A DNA stretch of 64,000 nt from Bradyrhizobium sp. RP6. GTDB lineage: Bacteria; Pseudomonadota; Alphaproteobacteria; Rhizobiales; Xanthobacteraceae. Below, piece by piece: positions 8,467 through 16,729 of this stretch (position 1 is the first letter of the stretch; every line of letters starts with the position of its first letter). The position numbers and the translations under genes were made by a program. The DNA lies in the NCBI RefSeq assembly GCF_003837805.1, contig NZ_RQIT01000025.1:44560-108559 (forward strand). Reading direction: 5' to 3'. The notes under the pieces were generated by a model, which was not told the DNA's origin, made no database searches, and saw only the letters and a program-made list of their open reading frames with translations.

Positions 8467-9033
8467 ATGCCAGCCACATCCTCGAACAAACCCTATCGCG
8501 TCGGCCGTTCCAAGACCGGACTCGGCCTCTTCGCCACCAAACCGATCAAGAAGGGTACCCGGATCATCCGCTATTTCGGACCGATCCTGGATTCCAGGAT
8601 CCCCGAGCATGACGAGATCGAGAACAAATATCTGTTCGAACTCAACGGGCGCTGGACCATCGACGGCTCGGTGCGCAAGAACCTCGCCCGCTATATCAAC
8701 CATTCCTGCCGGCCCAACGCCGAATCCGACGTCCGGCCGCGCGAGCGCAAGGTCTATATCCGTGCCATCAAGAACATCGAGCCGGGTGACGAGATCAACT
8801 ACGATTACGGCACCGACTATTTCAAAGCCTATCTGAAGCCGATCGGCTGCAAGTGCGACTCCTGTGAGAGGAAGCGCAAGAAGCTGCGCGCCGAGGCGCG
8901 GGCCGAACGCGCCAAGGTGAAGGCGCGGGCCGAGCGCAAGGCCAAGAAAGCGGATGCGAAGAGCGCGACGGCGAAAAAGAAGAAGCTGAACGGCAAGCAC
9001 TTCGCCGGCAAGGTCGGTCGCGAAAGGGCATAA
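8467..9033 (+). CDS. SET-domain protein, putative protein lysine methyltransferase
   Basis: The 188-residue product has a compact SET domain at residues about 10-120. The cofactor-pocket motif NHSCRPN is at 78-84 and GDEINYDYG, with the catalytic Tyr, is at 107-115. A post-SET cysteine cluster, CKCDSC, follows at 128-133. The last 55 residues are almost all Lys, Ala, Arg and Glu, like a histone H1 tail. SET enzymes transfer methyl groups from SAM to protein lysines; bacterial targets are poorly known. A TTG lies at 8461 but the ATG at 8467 is preferred. The tail could bind nucleic acid, which is inference. Confidence 0.9.
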   Translation: MPATSSNKPYRVGRSKTGLGLFATKPIKKGTRIIRYFGPILDSRIPEHDEIENKYLFELNGRWTIDGSVRKNLARYINHSCRPNAESDVRPRERKVYIRAIKNIEPGDEINYDYGTDYFKAYLKPIGCKCDSCERKRKKLRAEARAERAKVKARAERKAKKADAKSATAKKKKLNGKHFAGKVGRERA

Positions 9034-9128
9034 CACGCCCAAGCTTCCTGCTCAGGTGTCACGGAGCCGGGACCGAACCATCGTGCACGCCGCAGCTTGT
9101 CCGCATAGGTTGATTGTCTGAATGTTGT

Positions 9129-9153
9129 CGTCGCCCGGCCGAGCCGGGCGACG
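9129..9153. terminator. Hairpin between convergent genes
   Basis: CGTCGCCCGGC and GCCGGGCGACG form an 11-base-pair stem with a 3-base loop. It sits between the SET gene (ending 9033) and the leftward gene ending at 9171, so it may end transcription from both directions. There is no clear U tract, so it could also be a short interspersed palindrome. Confidence 0.45.
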
Positions 9154-9170
9154 ATGTACGTGGTGCGGCC

Positions 9171-9569
9171 TCACGCTGCCACCACGCTCGCGCTCTTCCG
9201 CAATCCCACATATTGCAGCTCGGCGAACACGCCGGTGGCGATCGCTTGCGCGACGACCATGAGTTCGCCGGCGAGGTTCGGCGACACCGCACCCGAGAGC
9301 AGCAGCGCGATGCTGCCGACGGTCCAGGCCGCATTGCCGATCACGACCAGCAGGACGAGCGGTTTCGCCATCGTTGCCCGCGAAGCGAGCCAGCCGACCA
9401 GGGCGGTGTAGGCGATCAGGAACAGGCCGGTCTCGCGCAGCAATGCGTCGGGCAGGTTGAACAGCGCTGCGAACGCGCTCGCGCCGATGGTGAAGCCGAG
9501 TGCGGCGACGCCGCTGAAGACGGCGTCGGCGAAGAGGGCGCGGCGCAGGAAGGTGGATGCATCGATCAT
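9171..9569 (-). CDS. Four-helix membrane protein of unknown function
   Basis: The 132-residue product has four predicted membrane segments (residues about 12-32, 45-62, 68-90 and 98-120), for example KPLVLLVVIGNAAWTVGSIA. It resembles small integral membrane proteins of rhizobia but I cannot give it a function. It follows the 76-residue gene at 9603-9833 by 33 bases on the same strand, so the two are probably one transcript. The ATG at 9569 follows AGGAGACCTG with good spacing. Confidence 0.75.
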   Translation of the reverse strand: MIDASTFLRRALFADAVFSGVAALGFTIGASAFAALFNLPDALLRETGLFLIAYTALVGWLASRATMAKPLVLLVVIGNAAWTVGSIALLLSGAVSPNLAGELMVVAQAIATGVFAELQYVGLRKSASVVAA

Positions 9570-9602
9570 CTCAGGTCTCCTTGGTTGGACCGGGGTGGAA
9601 CT

Positions 9603-9833
9603 TTAGCGCCGACCGCGCCACCAGGCGCGGAGCAGACGGGCGAGACGGAACGGGCAGAGGCTCCTGCCGACGCCGTGCTCGAAGGCGATGACCCGGGCGA
9701 CGACATAGTCGCCGGTCGAATGCACCAGCGGCTCCGGCATGTTGAGGCTGCGCGCCAGCATCCGGGTCGCGAATGCCATGGCCCATGGCAGGACGTGGTC
9801 TGCAACGGTCCGGTAGAGCAGCAGTGCGATCAT
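9603..9833 (-). CDS. Small protein of unknown function
   Basis: The 76-residue product starts MIALLLYRTVADHVLPWAMA and ends in a basic tail, RLLRAWWRGRR. It has one weak hydrophobic segment and no recognised domain. Two ATGs lie 6 bases apart; the one at 9833 is preferred because AGGAG is then 6 bases upstream, whereas it directly abuts the other. It is the first gene of a two-gene leftward unit, divergent from the XRE regulator at 9934, with a 100-base shared promoter region. Control by that regulator is plausible but not shown. Confidence 0.6.
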   Translation of the reverse strand: MIALLLYRTVADHVLPWAMAFATRMLARSLNMPEPLVHSTGDYVVARVIAFEHGVGRSLCPFRLARLLRAWWRGRR

Positions 9834-9933
9834 GGTCATCTCCTGTTGCGAGCAAGATGCGCGCGGCCGCGCCCCAATTCGATTACCTCGCGGGTAATGG
9901 AAGGGCCGAAATCCGCATGCTAGGTTTTCGGCC

Positions 9934-10755
9934 ATGAACGCACATGCTTCCACGGCACGTACCGAACGCAGCCAGCCGGTCCATATCGGCGACCATTTGC
10001 GTGAATGGCGGCAGCGCCGCCGCATGAGCCAGCTCGATCTCGCGGGCGAAGCCGAGATCTCGGCGCGGCATCTGAGCTTCGTCGAGACCGGCCGTGCGGC
10101 GCCTTCGCGCGACATGGTGCTGAGGCTCGCCGAGCGCCTCGACGTGCCCTTGCGCGAACGCAACGTGTTGCTGGTTGCCGCCGGTTTCGCGCCGGCGTTC
10201 CCGCAGCGCCCGCTGGAGGATCCTGCCTTGAAATCAGCCCGCCGGGCGATCGACCTCGTCCTTAAGGCGCATGAACCCAATCCGGCGCTTGCGGTCGACA
10301 GGCACTGGAACCTGGTCTCCGCCAACCGCATGGTGGCGCCGCTGCTCGATGGCATCCCTCAGCATCTGCTCGGCCAGCCCGTCAACGTGTTGCGGCTCGC
10401 CTTCCATCCCGAGGCGCTGGCGCCGCGCACCGTCAATCTCGCGGAATGGTGCGGGCACCTGCTGGAGCGGCTGCACCGGCAATGCGAGGCGACGGCCGAT
10501 CCCGAATTGATCAAGCTCTATGGCGATCTCAAGAGCTACCCGATCCCGGCGCGCGCAGGGCGGCTGTCGAGTGACAACGTCGCCATCCCCTTCAAGCTGC
10601 GCCATGAGGGTGAGATCCTGAGCTTCTTCTCCACCACCATGGTGTTCGGTACGCCCGTCGATATCACCCTGTCGGAGCTGGCGCTGGAGACCTTCTTCCC
10701 GGCGGACGAGCGCACCGCCGAACGGCTCAGGCAGATGTCGGCCGGTCTGCCGTAG
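9934..10755 (+). CDS. XRE-family regulator with MmyB-like ligand-binding domain
   Basis: The 273-residue product has an N-terminal Cro/C1-type helix-turn-helix at residues about 20-85 (LREWRQRRRMSQLDLAGEAE, ISARHLSFVETGRAAPSRDM). A C-terminal MmyB-like domain follows at about 105-260, with the hallmark DRHWNLVSANRMVAPLL. MmyB-type regulators are thought to bind small, possibly fatty, ligands. The gene is divergent from the small membrane-protein genes at 9171-9833 and is followed after 41 bases by a paralogue. It has no ribosome-binding sequence that stands out. Confidence 0.9.
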   Translation: MNAHASTARTERSQPVHIGDHLREWRQRRRMSQLDLAGEAEISARHLSFVETGRAAPSRDMVLRLAERLDVPLRERNVLLVAAGFAPAFPQRPLEDPALKSARRAIDLVLKAHEPNPALAVDRHWNLVSANRMVAPLLDGIPQHLLGQPVNVLRLAFHPEALAPRTVNLAEWCGHLLERLHRQCEATADPELIKLYGDLKSYPIPARAGRLSSDNVAIPFKLRHEGEILSFFSTTMVFGTPVDITLSELALETFFPADERTAERLRQMSAGLP

Positions 10756-10796
10756 CGGCGTTTACAGACAGCCGCAGCCCCCGCATAATCCCTGGA

Positions 10797-11621
10797 ATGG
10801 ACACACGCGCGTTCCGGCGACTGCGGCCGGCCAACCCTGTCGGCGACCTGCTGCGCGGCTGGCGCACCCGCCGCGCGTGGAGCCAGGCCGAGCTGGCGTT
10901 CGAGGCCGGCATCTCCATCAAGCATCTGAGCTATGTCGAGACCGGCAAGGCGGCCGCAAGCCGCGACATCCTGCTGCAACTCGCATCCGCGCTCGATCTG
11001 TCGCTGCGCGACCGCAACGCGCTGCTCGAGGCCGGCGGCTTTGCGCGGCAATATGGCGAGCGCGATCTGTCGGCGCTGGAGCTTGGCGAGGCGCGGCGTG
11101 CCATCGATCTTCTGCTTCTCCGTCACGAGCCGTTCCCGGCGATCGTCACCGACCGGCGCTGGAACGTGATGCAGGCCAATCGCGCCGCCTCGCGCCTGAT
11201 GACCATGCTGCTTGGCCCTACGCGCATGCAGCGGCCGCTCAACCACATGCGCATGTTCCTCGCTCCCGAGGAGCTCAAGCCGTTCGTCGAGAACTGGCCG
11301 ATTGTTGCAGCCGCGCTGCTGGCGCGGGCGCGGCATGAGGCAATGGCCGCGCCCCTCGATGAAGCCCTGCAATCGACCTGGCGCGAATTGATGCGCTTGC
11401 CGGAGCTTCCGGCGACGGCGATCGAGGACAATGCCGTGCCGGGGCCGCTGTGCGAGGTGCGGCTGCGCAAGGGCGATGTCGGCATCGGCCTGATCGGTGC
11501 GGTGCTGACGCTCGGCACGCCGCAGGACGTGACGCTGCAGGAGCTCCGCGTCGAGATGTTCATGCCTGTTGATGCCGCGTCCGAGGCCGCCCTGGTCGCG
11601 CTTGCTGCTCAGGACGCCTGA
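10797..11621 (+). CDS. XRE-family regulator with MmyB-like domain (paralogue of the preceding gene)
   Basis: The 274-residue product has the same two-domain plan as its neighbour: a helix-turn-helix (LLRGWRTRRAWSQAELAFEA, ISIKHLSYVETGKAAASRDI) and an MmyB-like C-terminal domain with TDRRWNVMQANRAASRL. The two proteins align along their length, for example SFVETGRAAPSRD against SYVETGKAAASRD, so they arose by tandem duplication. The gene overlaps the convergent thioesterase gene by 13 bases at the 3' ends. Targets are unknown. Confidence 0.9.
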   Translation: MDTRAFRRLRPANPVGDLLRGWRTRRAWSQAELAFEAGISIKHLSYVETGKAAASRDILLQLASALDLSLRDRNALLEAGGFARQYGERDLSALELGEARRAIDLLLLRHEPFPAIVTDRRWNVMQANRAASRLMTMLLGPTRMQRPLNHMRMFLAPEELKPFVENWPIVAAALLARARHEAMAAPLDEALQSTWRELMRLPELPATAIEDNAVPGPLCEVRLRKGDVGIGLIGAVLTLGTPQDVTLQELRVEMFMPVDAASEAALVALAAQDA

Positions 11622-12409
11622 GCCTGCACGGCCTCGCGCCGCTCGAAGCTCATCGCCTGCATCACCTCCGCGAACGGACCGTTGCGATCACTCAGTGTCG
11701 CCGTGGTGAGGCCCGCGCCATTGGCGCCGACGCGCGTGGCGGCGCGGATCAGGATCCATTCGCCCTCGGGCGGACGGAAGAGGTAGAGGCTGATCTCCGG
11801 GTTGATGAAGGTCCAGCTGCGCATGTCGACGATCTGCGCGACGCCGCTGGAGAAGTCGGCCGCCTGCACCGCCTGGAGCAGCGGCGTGTTCGGCTCGCCC
11901 TCGACCAGCGGCGCATCGAGCCGCATCCAGGCTGCCGCCGGGCCCGGCTTCTCAAGCGCACCTTCGATGAGGCGCACCGACACGTTCTGGAAATAGCGGC
12001 TCCATTTCTGCGCGAAGGCCGGCGGCGGGGCGCCCGCTTCAGGACCCCTGTCGAGGGTCACGGGCCTCGCGAAAGGATCGACGGGCGACTCCCCGCTCGG
12101 CGCCGTCAGCAGCGCCGTGCAGCGGCCGATCTCGGCCTCGCCGTCCATCAGCCGCACCTGCAAGGTCTTGGCCTTGCGACCGTCGCGAAGCAGCTCGCTA
12201 ATGGTCCCGAACAGGCGCAGGCCCGCCGGCCGCCAGAGATCGAAGGTCAGGCGCCGCACCGCAAAGCCGGATTTGGCGGCGAGGCGCTCGACCTCGCGGG
12301 TCATCAGTGCGGTGGTGGCGCTTCCCTGCAGCATGTCCGGCGACCACGGCCCGCCGGCATGCTCGGTGGCCCGGAACAGATCGCCTTTCGGCTTGAAAAT
12401 GGCGGTCAT
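11609..12409 (-). CDS. Thioesterase family (hot-dog fold) protein
   Basis: The 266-residue product has the double hot-dog layout of TesB-like acyl-CoA thioesterases. Recognisable pieces are GPWSPDMLQGSATTALMTRE near residue 22 and PLLQAVQAADFSSGVAQIVD near 170, where family members carry the catalytic Asp. The C-terminal WILIRAATRVGANGAGLTTATLSDRNGPFAEVMQ is also typical. The substrate is unknown. The ATG at 12409 follows GGGAGACCGCG. It is divergent from the DsbA-like gene. Confidence 0.8.
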   Translation of the reverse strand: MTAIFKPKGDLFRATEHAGGPWSPDMLQGSATTALMTREVERLAAKSGFAVRRLTFDLWRPAGLRLFGTISELLRDGRKAKTLQVRLMDGEAEIGRCTALLTAPSGESPVDPFARPVTLDRGPEAGAPPPAFAQKWSRYFQNVSVRLIEGALEKPGPAAAWMRLDAPLVEGEPNTPLLQAVQAADFSSGVAQIVDMRSWTFINPEISLYLFRPPEGEWILIRAATRVGANGAGLTTATLSDRNGPFAEVMQAMSFERREAVQAQAS

Positions 12410-12580
12410 CGCGGTCTCCCGTTTGGGCTTGATCGTGGCCGCAACTATTGGGGCGGGGAGATCCGGTCACAATAACCGCAGAGGTGAAGTCGTGAGCCAT
12501 GCGGGACGGGTGCCTTGCGCCGCCCCCGGTTCGGCCTATGTTCGGGCGGACCCTCGAAGTGCCCGAAGGAGGCGCCTGAC

Positions 12581-13246
12581 ATGAGCACGGTGAAACCGCT
12601 CCAGATCGACGTCGTCTCCGATGTGGTGTGCCCCTGGTGCTATATCGGCAAGCACCGCATCGAGAGCGCGCTGGCGCTGGTGCCCGACGTTCCCGTCAAG
12701 CTCAACTTCCGTCCCTTCTTCCTCAATCCCTGGGTGCCGCGCGAGGGCATCAGCCGCGAGGCCTATCTCACCCAGAAGTTCGGCTCGGTCGAGGCGTACA
12801 AGGGTATTGCCGGTCGCGTCGTCGCGGCCGCGAGCGAGGAGGGGCTCGTGTACAAGCCCGAGTTGGTGGCGCGCCAGCCCAACACGACCGACTGCCACCG
12901 CCTGATCCTGTGGGCGGACGCGATCGGCAAGGCGCCCGAGATGAAGCAGCGCCTGATGGAGCTGTACTTCCGCGACGGCGGCGATCTCACCGATGTGAAC
13001 GTGCTGGTGCAGGCGGCCGCCGACATCGGCCTCGACGCCGACGACGTGCGCAAGCGCCTTGCCACCGACGAGGACGTCGCGCGCGTCTCGGCGGACGCGC
13101 AGGAAGCCGCCGACAAGGGCATCTCCGGCGTGCCGACCTATGTCTTCGCGCAAAAATACGCCGTCTCCGGCGCGCAGGATCCGAACCTGCTCGCCCGCGC
13201 CATCCGCCAGGTCTCGGTGGAGATCAATGCGCAGGCGGCGGAGTAG
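12581..13246 (+). CDS. DsbA-family (FrnE-like) thiol oxidoreductase
   Basis: The 221-residue product has a thioredoxin fold with the CPWC redox motif at residues 17-20 (VVSDVVCPWCYIGK). The C-terminal block GISGVPTYVFAQKYAVSGAQ contains the cis-proline loop. It resembles FrnE and 2-hydroxychromene-2-carboxylate isomerase-like proteins. No signal peptide is present, so it acts in the cytoplasm. The frame is open upstream to 12515, but the ATG at 12581 has an AAGGAGG ribosome-binding sequence 8 bases before it. The physiological substrate is unknown. Confidence 0.9.
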   Translation: MSTVKPLQIDVVSDVVCPWCYIGKHRIESALALVPDVPVKLNFRPFFLNPWVPREGISREAYLTQKFGSVEAYKGIAGRVVAAASEEGLVYKPELVARQPNTTDCHRLILWADAIGKAPEMKQRLMELYFRDGGDLTDVNVLVQAAADIGLDADDVRKRLATDEDVARVSADAQEAADKGISGVPTYVFAQKYAVSGAQDPNLLARAIRQVSVEINAQAAE

Positions 13247-13252
13247 CGTCGC

Positions 13253-14422
13253 TCATTTGCGGAGCCGGCGAACCACGCCTCGCGCGGCCTCGTGCGCGGC
13301 GTTGAGACCGACCAGCGCGCCGTGAACGAGCGCCACTATCGGATCGTTGCGCCGGAGCGGGATCAGCACATCGCCGATCGCAAAGCGCCCCCGCCAGATC
13401 GGGTTGATCATGGGGTGGTCGGCGCTCGCGGTGGAATCCGCGCTGGCGATGGCGGGATCGGCGCAGAGGTGGCGGGTGAGATCGAGCGTGAGCTGCACGC
13501 CCGGCGAATATCTTGCAAAGCGCTCGTCGACGCCGAGCTTGAAGAAGAAGGCGCGGTCCTGATGGCGCAGCACGATGCCGGCGCCAATCGGCGTCGCGCC
13601 GGCGCGAAGCGTGATGATCTCGCATTGCGCGGTCTCGGCCAGCGCCGGTACGGCGCGACGGATGAAGGTCGCATCGCCCGCATGCTGGACCAGCGCGGTG
13701 CCGCGCTTGCCCTTCCAGCCGCCGGCTTCAAGCCGCAGGAATGTCTCGAGCGCCGGCCCGATCTCGTCGGGCTTGCGCGCGACCTCGAATACGACGGGCC
13801 CATGCTCCTCCAGGCGATGGCGCTGGCGCCGCAGCTCCTTGAGCTTCTTGGCGCCAAGCGCGTCGCGCAACAGCGTTTCGCCATCCTGTATCGCGTCGAG
13901 GCTGGCGCGGATGTAGGAGGAGAGGATTCGCGGCTTCAGGCCGGCGCGGCCCAGAACCTGCCTGAGCACGTCCATCGCAGCGCCGTCGAGGGCGACGTCG
14001 GTCAGCACGAGCGCATGCGCGCCGGCTTCGCGCGCCCGCTGCAACAGGCGCGTGGCGGCCTCGATCGGCGCATCGCGGTCGATCAGCGGGCTGCACAGCG
14101 TGCCGTAGGGATGCGCGCTCACCAGCGCGGGCAGGGGGATCTTCCAGGCGCGCCAGAGCGAGATCACCGGCATCAGCCCGATCAGCCGCGTCGACGATGC
14201 GTCGAATGCCGGCAGCGCCGAGGCATTGCTGCGCCCGCGGGCGGTCGCACTGACAGCCAGCTCCCAGGCGGGCAGATAATATCCGTTCGGCTCGACCGCG
14301 CGCTGCGCGAGCGCGCGCCACTGGCCGGGGTCGATTGAGGTGAGGGCAACGTGTGCGCGCGCCGTCGCGGCGTCCCTTGCGGATGCCGGATTGATCGCCG
14401 CCTGCTGCGCGATGTCGACCAC
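13253..14422 (-). CDS. GNAT-type acetyltransferase (BioF2/CelD-like domain)
   Basis: The 389-residue product matches the family of large GNAT proteins that include CelD/BcsL-like enzymes. The block RLEAGGWKGKRGTALVQHAG (about residues 236-255) and the following FIRRAVPALAE are typical. RDRAFFFKLGVDERFARYSPG (about 295-315) covers the CoA-facing region. The family is often linked to exopolysaccharide or cell-envelope modification, but this gene has no such neighbours. The start appears to be GTG at 14422. It is convergent with the DsbA-like gene (6-base gap). Confidence 0.75.
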   Translation of the reverse strand: MVDIAQQAAINPASARDAATARAHVALTSIDPGQWRALAQRAVEPNGYYLPAWELAVSATARGRSNASALPAFDASSTRLIGLMPVISLWRAWKIPLPALVSAHPYGTLCSPLIDRDAPIEAATRLLQRAREAGAHALVLTDVALDGAAMDVLRQVLGRAGLKPRILSSYIRASLDAIQDGETLLRDALGAKKLKELRRQRHRLEEHGPVVFEVARKPDEIGPALETFLRLEAGGWKGKRGTALVQHAGDATFIRRAVPALAETAQCEIITLRAGATPIGAGIVLRHQDRAFFFKLGVDERFARYSPGVQLTLDLTRHLCADPAIASADSTASADHPMINPIWRGRFAIGDVLIPLRRNDPIVALVHGALVGLNAAHEAARGVVRRLRK

Positions 14423-14577
14423 GTCCCATTTCCCCGTTCACGCGAGCCTAGGCCGCGCTACGGCGATGCTTAGCGCAAAGATCGGAAAAATACCGTTGGG
14501 ATGCTGCTTCAATTCGAGCGGTCGTGTTAACGTCTCGTTGAGCATCCGGCGGCCGTCCGCCGGAGCTCGGTGGCCTC

Positions 14578-16017
14578 TCACTGGTCACCCGGGACGAAAT
14601 GGTCGCGGGCGCTTGCCCGTCCGCCGCCGGTGATATCCGTGATCGCGATGTCGATGTCCCGTGACGTGCGTGGCAGATGTGCCGGACCGACCTGTACGGA
14701 CAAGCGCACCTCCCGGGTCTGATCCTGACCGACCTCGACGACCGGCTTGCCGTCCGAGCCGACCTCGGTACCGGCGGCGCGAATGGTCGCGCCGGGCAAT
14801 CCGGAGATATCGAGGGCAAACGATCGTTGTGCGCCCTTGTTGAGGATGCGCACGGTGTAGTCGTTGCGCACACCGCCATCCGAGAGCTGGACGAAAACGG
14901 GATTGCGCTCGTGCAGCACGTTGACGTCCATCGTCGCGCGCGTCGCGAGGGTGTACAGCATGATGCTGCCGACGACGGTGATGGAAGCGGCATAGATCAG
15001 CGTGCGCGGACGGATGATGCGGTAGATCGGTGGCTTGCCTTCGCGCCGGCGCTGCATGTTGATGTCGGTGTCGTAGCCGATCAGGCCCGCGGGCCGGCCG
15101 ATCTCGCGCATGACGTTGTCGCAGGCATCGATGCACAGGCCGCACTGGATGCAGCCGAGCTGGATGCCGTTGCGGATATCGACGCCGGTCGGACAGACAT
15201 TGATGCATTGATGGCAGTCGACGCAGTCGCCGGCGAGATCACCATGGGCGCGCGCGGCATCCGCCTTCTTCACCGACATGCGCGGCTCGCCGCGGTCGCG
15301 GCGATAGGTGACGTTGAGCGCCCATTCGTCGGTGAGAGCCGCCTGGATCCGCGGCCACGGACACATGTAGATGCACATCTGCTCGCGGGCATGACCGGCG
15401 AATAGATAGGTCGTGGCGGTCAGGATGCCGATCCAGATATAGGCGAGAAGCGGGGCCTGGAAGGTCGCGAGTTCCTTCACCAGCGTCGGTGCGTCGGCGA
15501 AATAGAGCACCCAGGCACCGCCGGTCCACCATGCGATCATGATCCAGAGGAAATGCTTGAGTGCGACCTTTCGGATGTGACCGAACGTCCAGTAGTTCTT
15601 GTCGCCCTGCATGCGCTCGCGCCGGTCGCCTTCGACCCAGCGCTCGACCGCATAGAACAGGTCGGTCCACACGGTCTGCGGACACATGTAGCCGCACCAC
15701 AGCCGCCCCGCCACCGCATTCATCAGGAACAGCGTCATGGCCGCGATGATCAGCAAGCCGGTGAAGTAGTAGACTTCCTGCGGCCACAGCTCGATGAAGA
15801 AGAAGTAGAAGCGGCGGTGCGGCAGGTCGATCAGCACGGCCTGGTCGGGCAGGCCGGGTCCGCGATTCCAGCGCACGAACGGCAACAGATAATAGGTCCC
15901 GAGCGTGACGCAGAGGATCGCCCATTTGATGCGGCGGAAGGGGCCGTGGACCGACTGCGGATAGACCTTCCTCCGCTTCTCGTAGAGCGGTCCCTCGATG
16001 AAGGTGTCGTCGGTCAT
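14578..16017 (-). CDS. ccoG: Cytochrome c oxidase accessory protein CcoG / FixG family
   Basis: The 479-residue membrane ferredoxin has several N-terminal membrane helices, then a 2x[4Fe-4S] domain at residues about 262-300 (CVDCHQCINVCPTG and GCIQCGLCIDACD). The C-terminal part has a periplasmic Ig-like domain. CcoG/FixG/RdxA helps copper handling during cbb3 oxidase assembly. Here no ccoNOPQ or fixHIS genes are nearby; it is the last gene of an operon with an SQR-like flavoprotein, TrxC and a DUF2892 protein. It may therefore serve electron transfer in thiol or sulfide stress. The ATG at 16017 follows GGGGGAA. Confidence 0.9.
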   Translation of the reverse strand: MTDDTFIEGPLYEKRRKVYPQSVHGPFRRIKWAILCVTLGTYYLLPFVRWNRGPGLPDQAVLIDLPHRRFYFFFIELWPQEVYYFTGLLIIAAMTLFLMNAVAGRLWCGYMCPQTVWTDLFYAVERWVEGDRRERMQGDKNYWTFGHIRKVALKHFLWIMIAWWTGGAWVLYFADAPTLVKELATFQAPLLAYIWIGILTATTYLFAGHAREQMCIYMCPWPRIQAALTDEWALNVTYRRDRGEPRMSVKKADAARAHGDLAGDCVDCHQCINVCPTGVDIRNGIQLGCIQCGLCIDACDNVMREIGRPAGLIGYDTDINMQRRREGKPPIYRIIRPRTLIYAASITVVGSIMLYTLATRATMDVNVLHERNPVFVQLSDGGVRNDYTVRILNKGAQRSFALDISGLPGATIRAAGTEVGSDGKPVVEVGQDQTREVRLSVQVGPAHLPRTSRDIDIAITDITGGGRASARDHFVPGDQ

Positions 16018-16053
16018 GGCAAATTCCCCCGCATCACAGGCTGGATTGCGCGT

Positions 16054-16257
16054 TCAGGTGAACGCGCAGCCGCTGCTCAGGCCCAGCTTCCTGAACACGA
16101 TCGCCGCCGGGCAGAAGCCGGTGAACGAGGCCTGCAACATGTTCAGCCCGGCAAATGCCGTCAGCAGGTACCAATACGCATTCACATAGGTGCCCAGTGC
16201 GAGACCGAGCAGGACGACGAATCCCGCAAACGCGAGAACGGCTTTGTCGACATTCAT
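16054..16257 (-). CDS. DUF2892 family small membrane protein
   Basis: The 67-residue product starts MNVDKAVLAFAGFVVLLGLA and forms two membrane helices separated by the family motif GLNMLQASFTGFCP. DUF2892 domains also form the membrane part of rhodanese YgaP, and free-standing copies are common in sulfide-response operons. The frame extends to 16344, but the ATG at 16257 has AAAGGAG 7 bases upstream. It lies 28 bases after trxC and 36 bases before ccoG. The single Cys in TGFCPAA may be functional, which is inference. Confidence 0.88.
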   Translation of the reverse strand: MNVDKAVLAFAGFVVLLGLALGTYVNAYWYLLTAFAGLNMLQASFTGFCPAAIVFRKLGLSSGCAFT

Positions 16258-16285
16258 GGTAGGCTCCTTTTCCAGGTGCGGAACG

Positions 16286-16729
16286 TTACGAACGGGTGAG
16301 GTTGGCCTCGGTCCAGGCGACGATGCTGCGTGCATCCATCGCACCGGAATGGCGGGCGATCTCGCGACCGCCGCGCATCAGCAGCAGCGTGGGAATGCCG
16401 CTGATGTTGAGGCGCGACGACAGTGCAGGTGCGTTGTCCGAGTTGAGCTTCAACAGCCGAACGTTCGGCTCCAGCTGCTGCGCGGCGCGCTCGAACATCG
16501 GCGCCATGGCGCGGCACGGGCCGCACCACGGTGCCCAGACGTCGACCAGCACGGGAATGTCGCTGCTCGCGACATGGCGGCTGAAGGCCTCCTCGTCCAC
16601 CTCGATCGGATGAGCGGTGAACATCGGCTGGTGACAGGCGCCACAACGCGCGCCTTGCGCGGCGCGTTCGGCAGGCAGGCGATTGATGCGCCCGCAATGT
16701 CCGCAGACGATCTGGCGTGTCGTGCTCAT
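16286..16729 (-). CDS. trxC: Thioredoxin 2 (zinc-finger thioredoxin)
   Basis: The 147-residue product has an N-terminal zinc-binding segment with Cys9, Cys12, Cys29 and Cys32 (CGHC and CGAC), then a thioredoxin domain. The active site WCGPC spans residues 68-72. This is the TrxC layout, a cytosolic disulfide reductase often induced by oxidative or sulfur stress. Its ATG overlaps the stop of the SQR-like gene as ATGA, so the two are translationally coupled. With the flavoprotein next to it, a role in reducing persulfide made from sulfide is a reasonable inference. Confidence 0.93.
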   Translation of the reverse strand: MSTTRQIVCGHCGRINRLPAERAAQGARCGACHQPMFTAHPIEVDEEAFSRHVASSDIPVLVDVWAPWCGPCRAMAPMFERAAQQLEPNVRLLKLNSDNAPALSSRLNISGIPTLLLMRGGREIARHSGAMDARSIVAWTEANLTRS

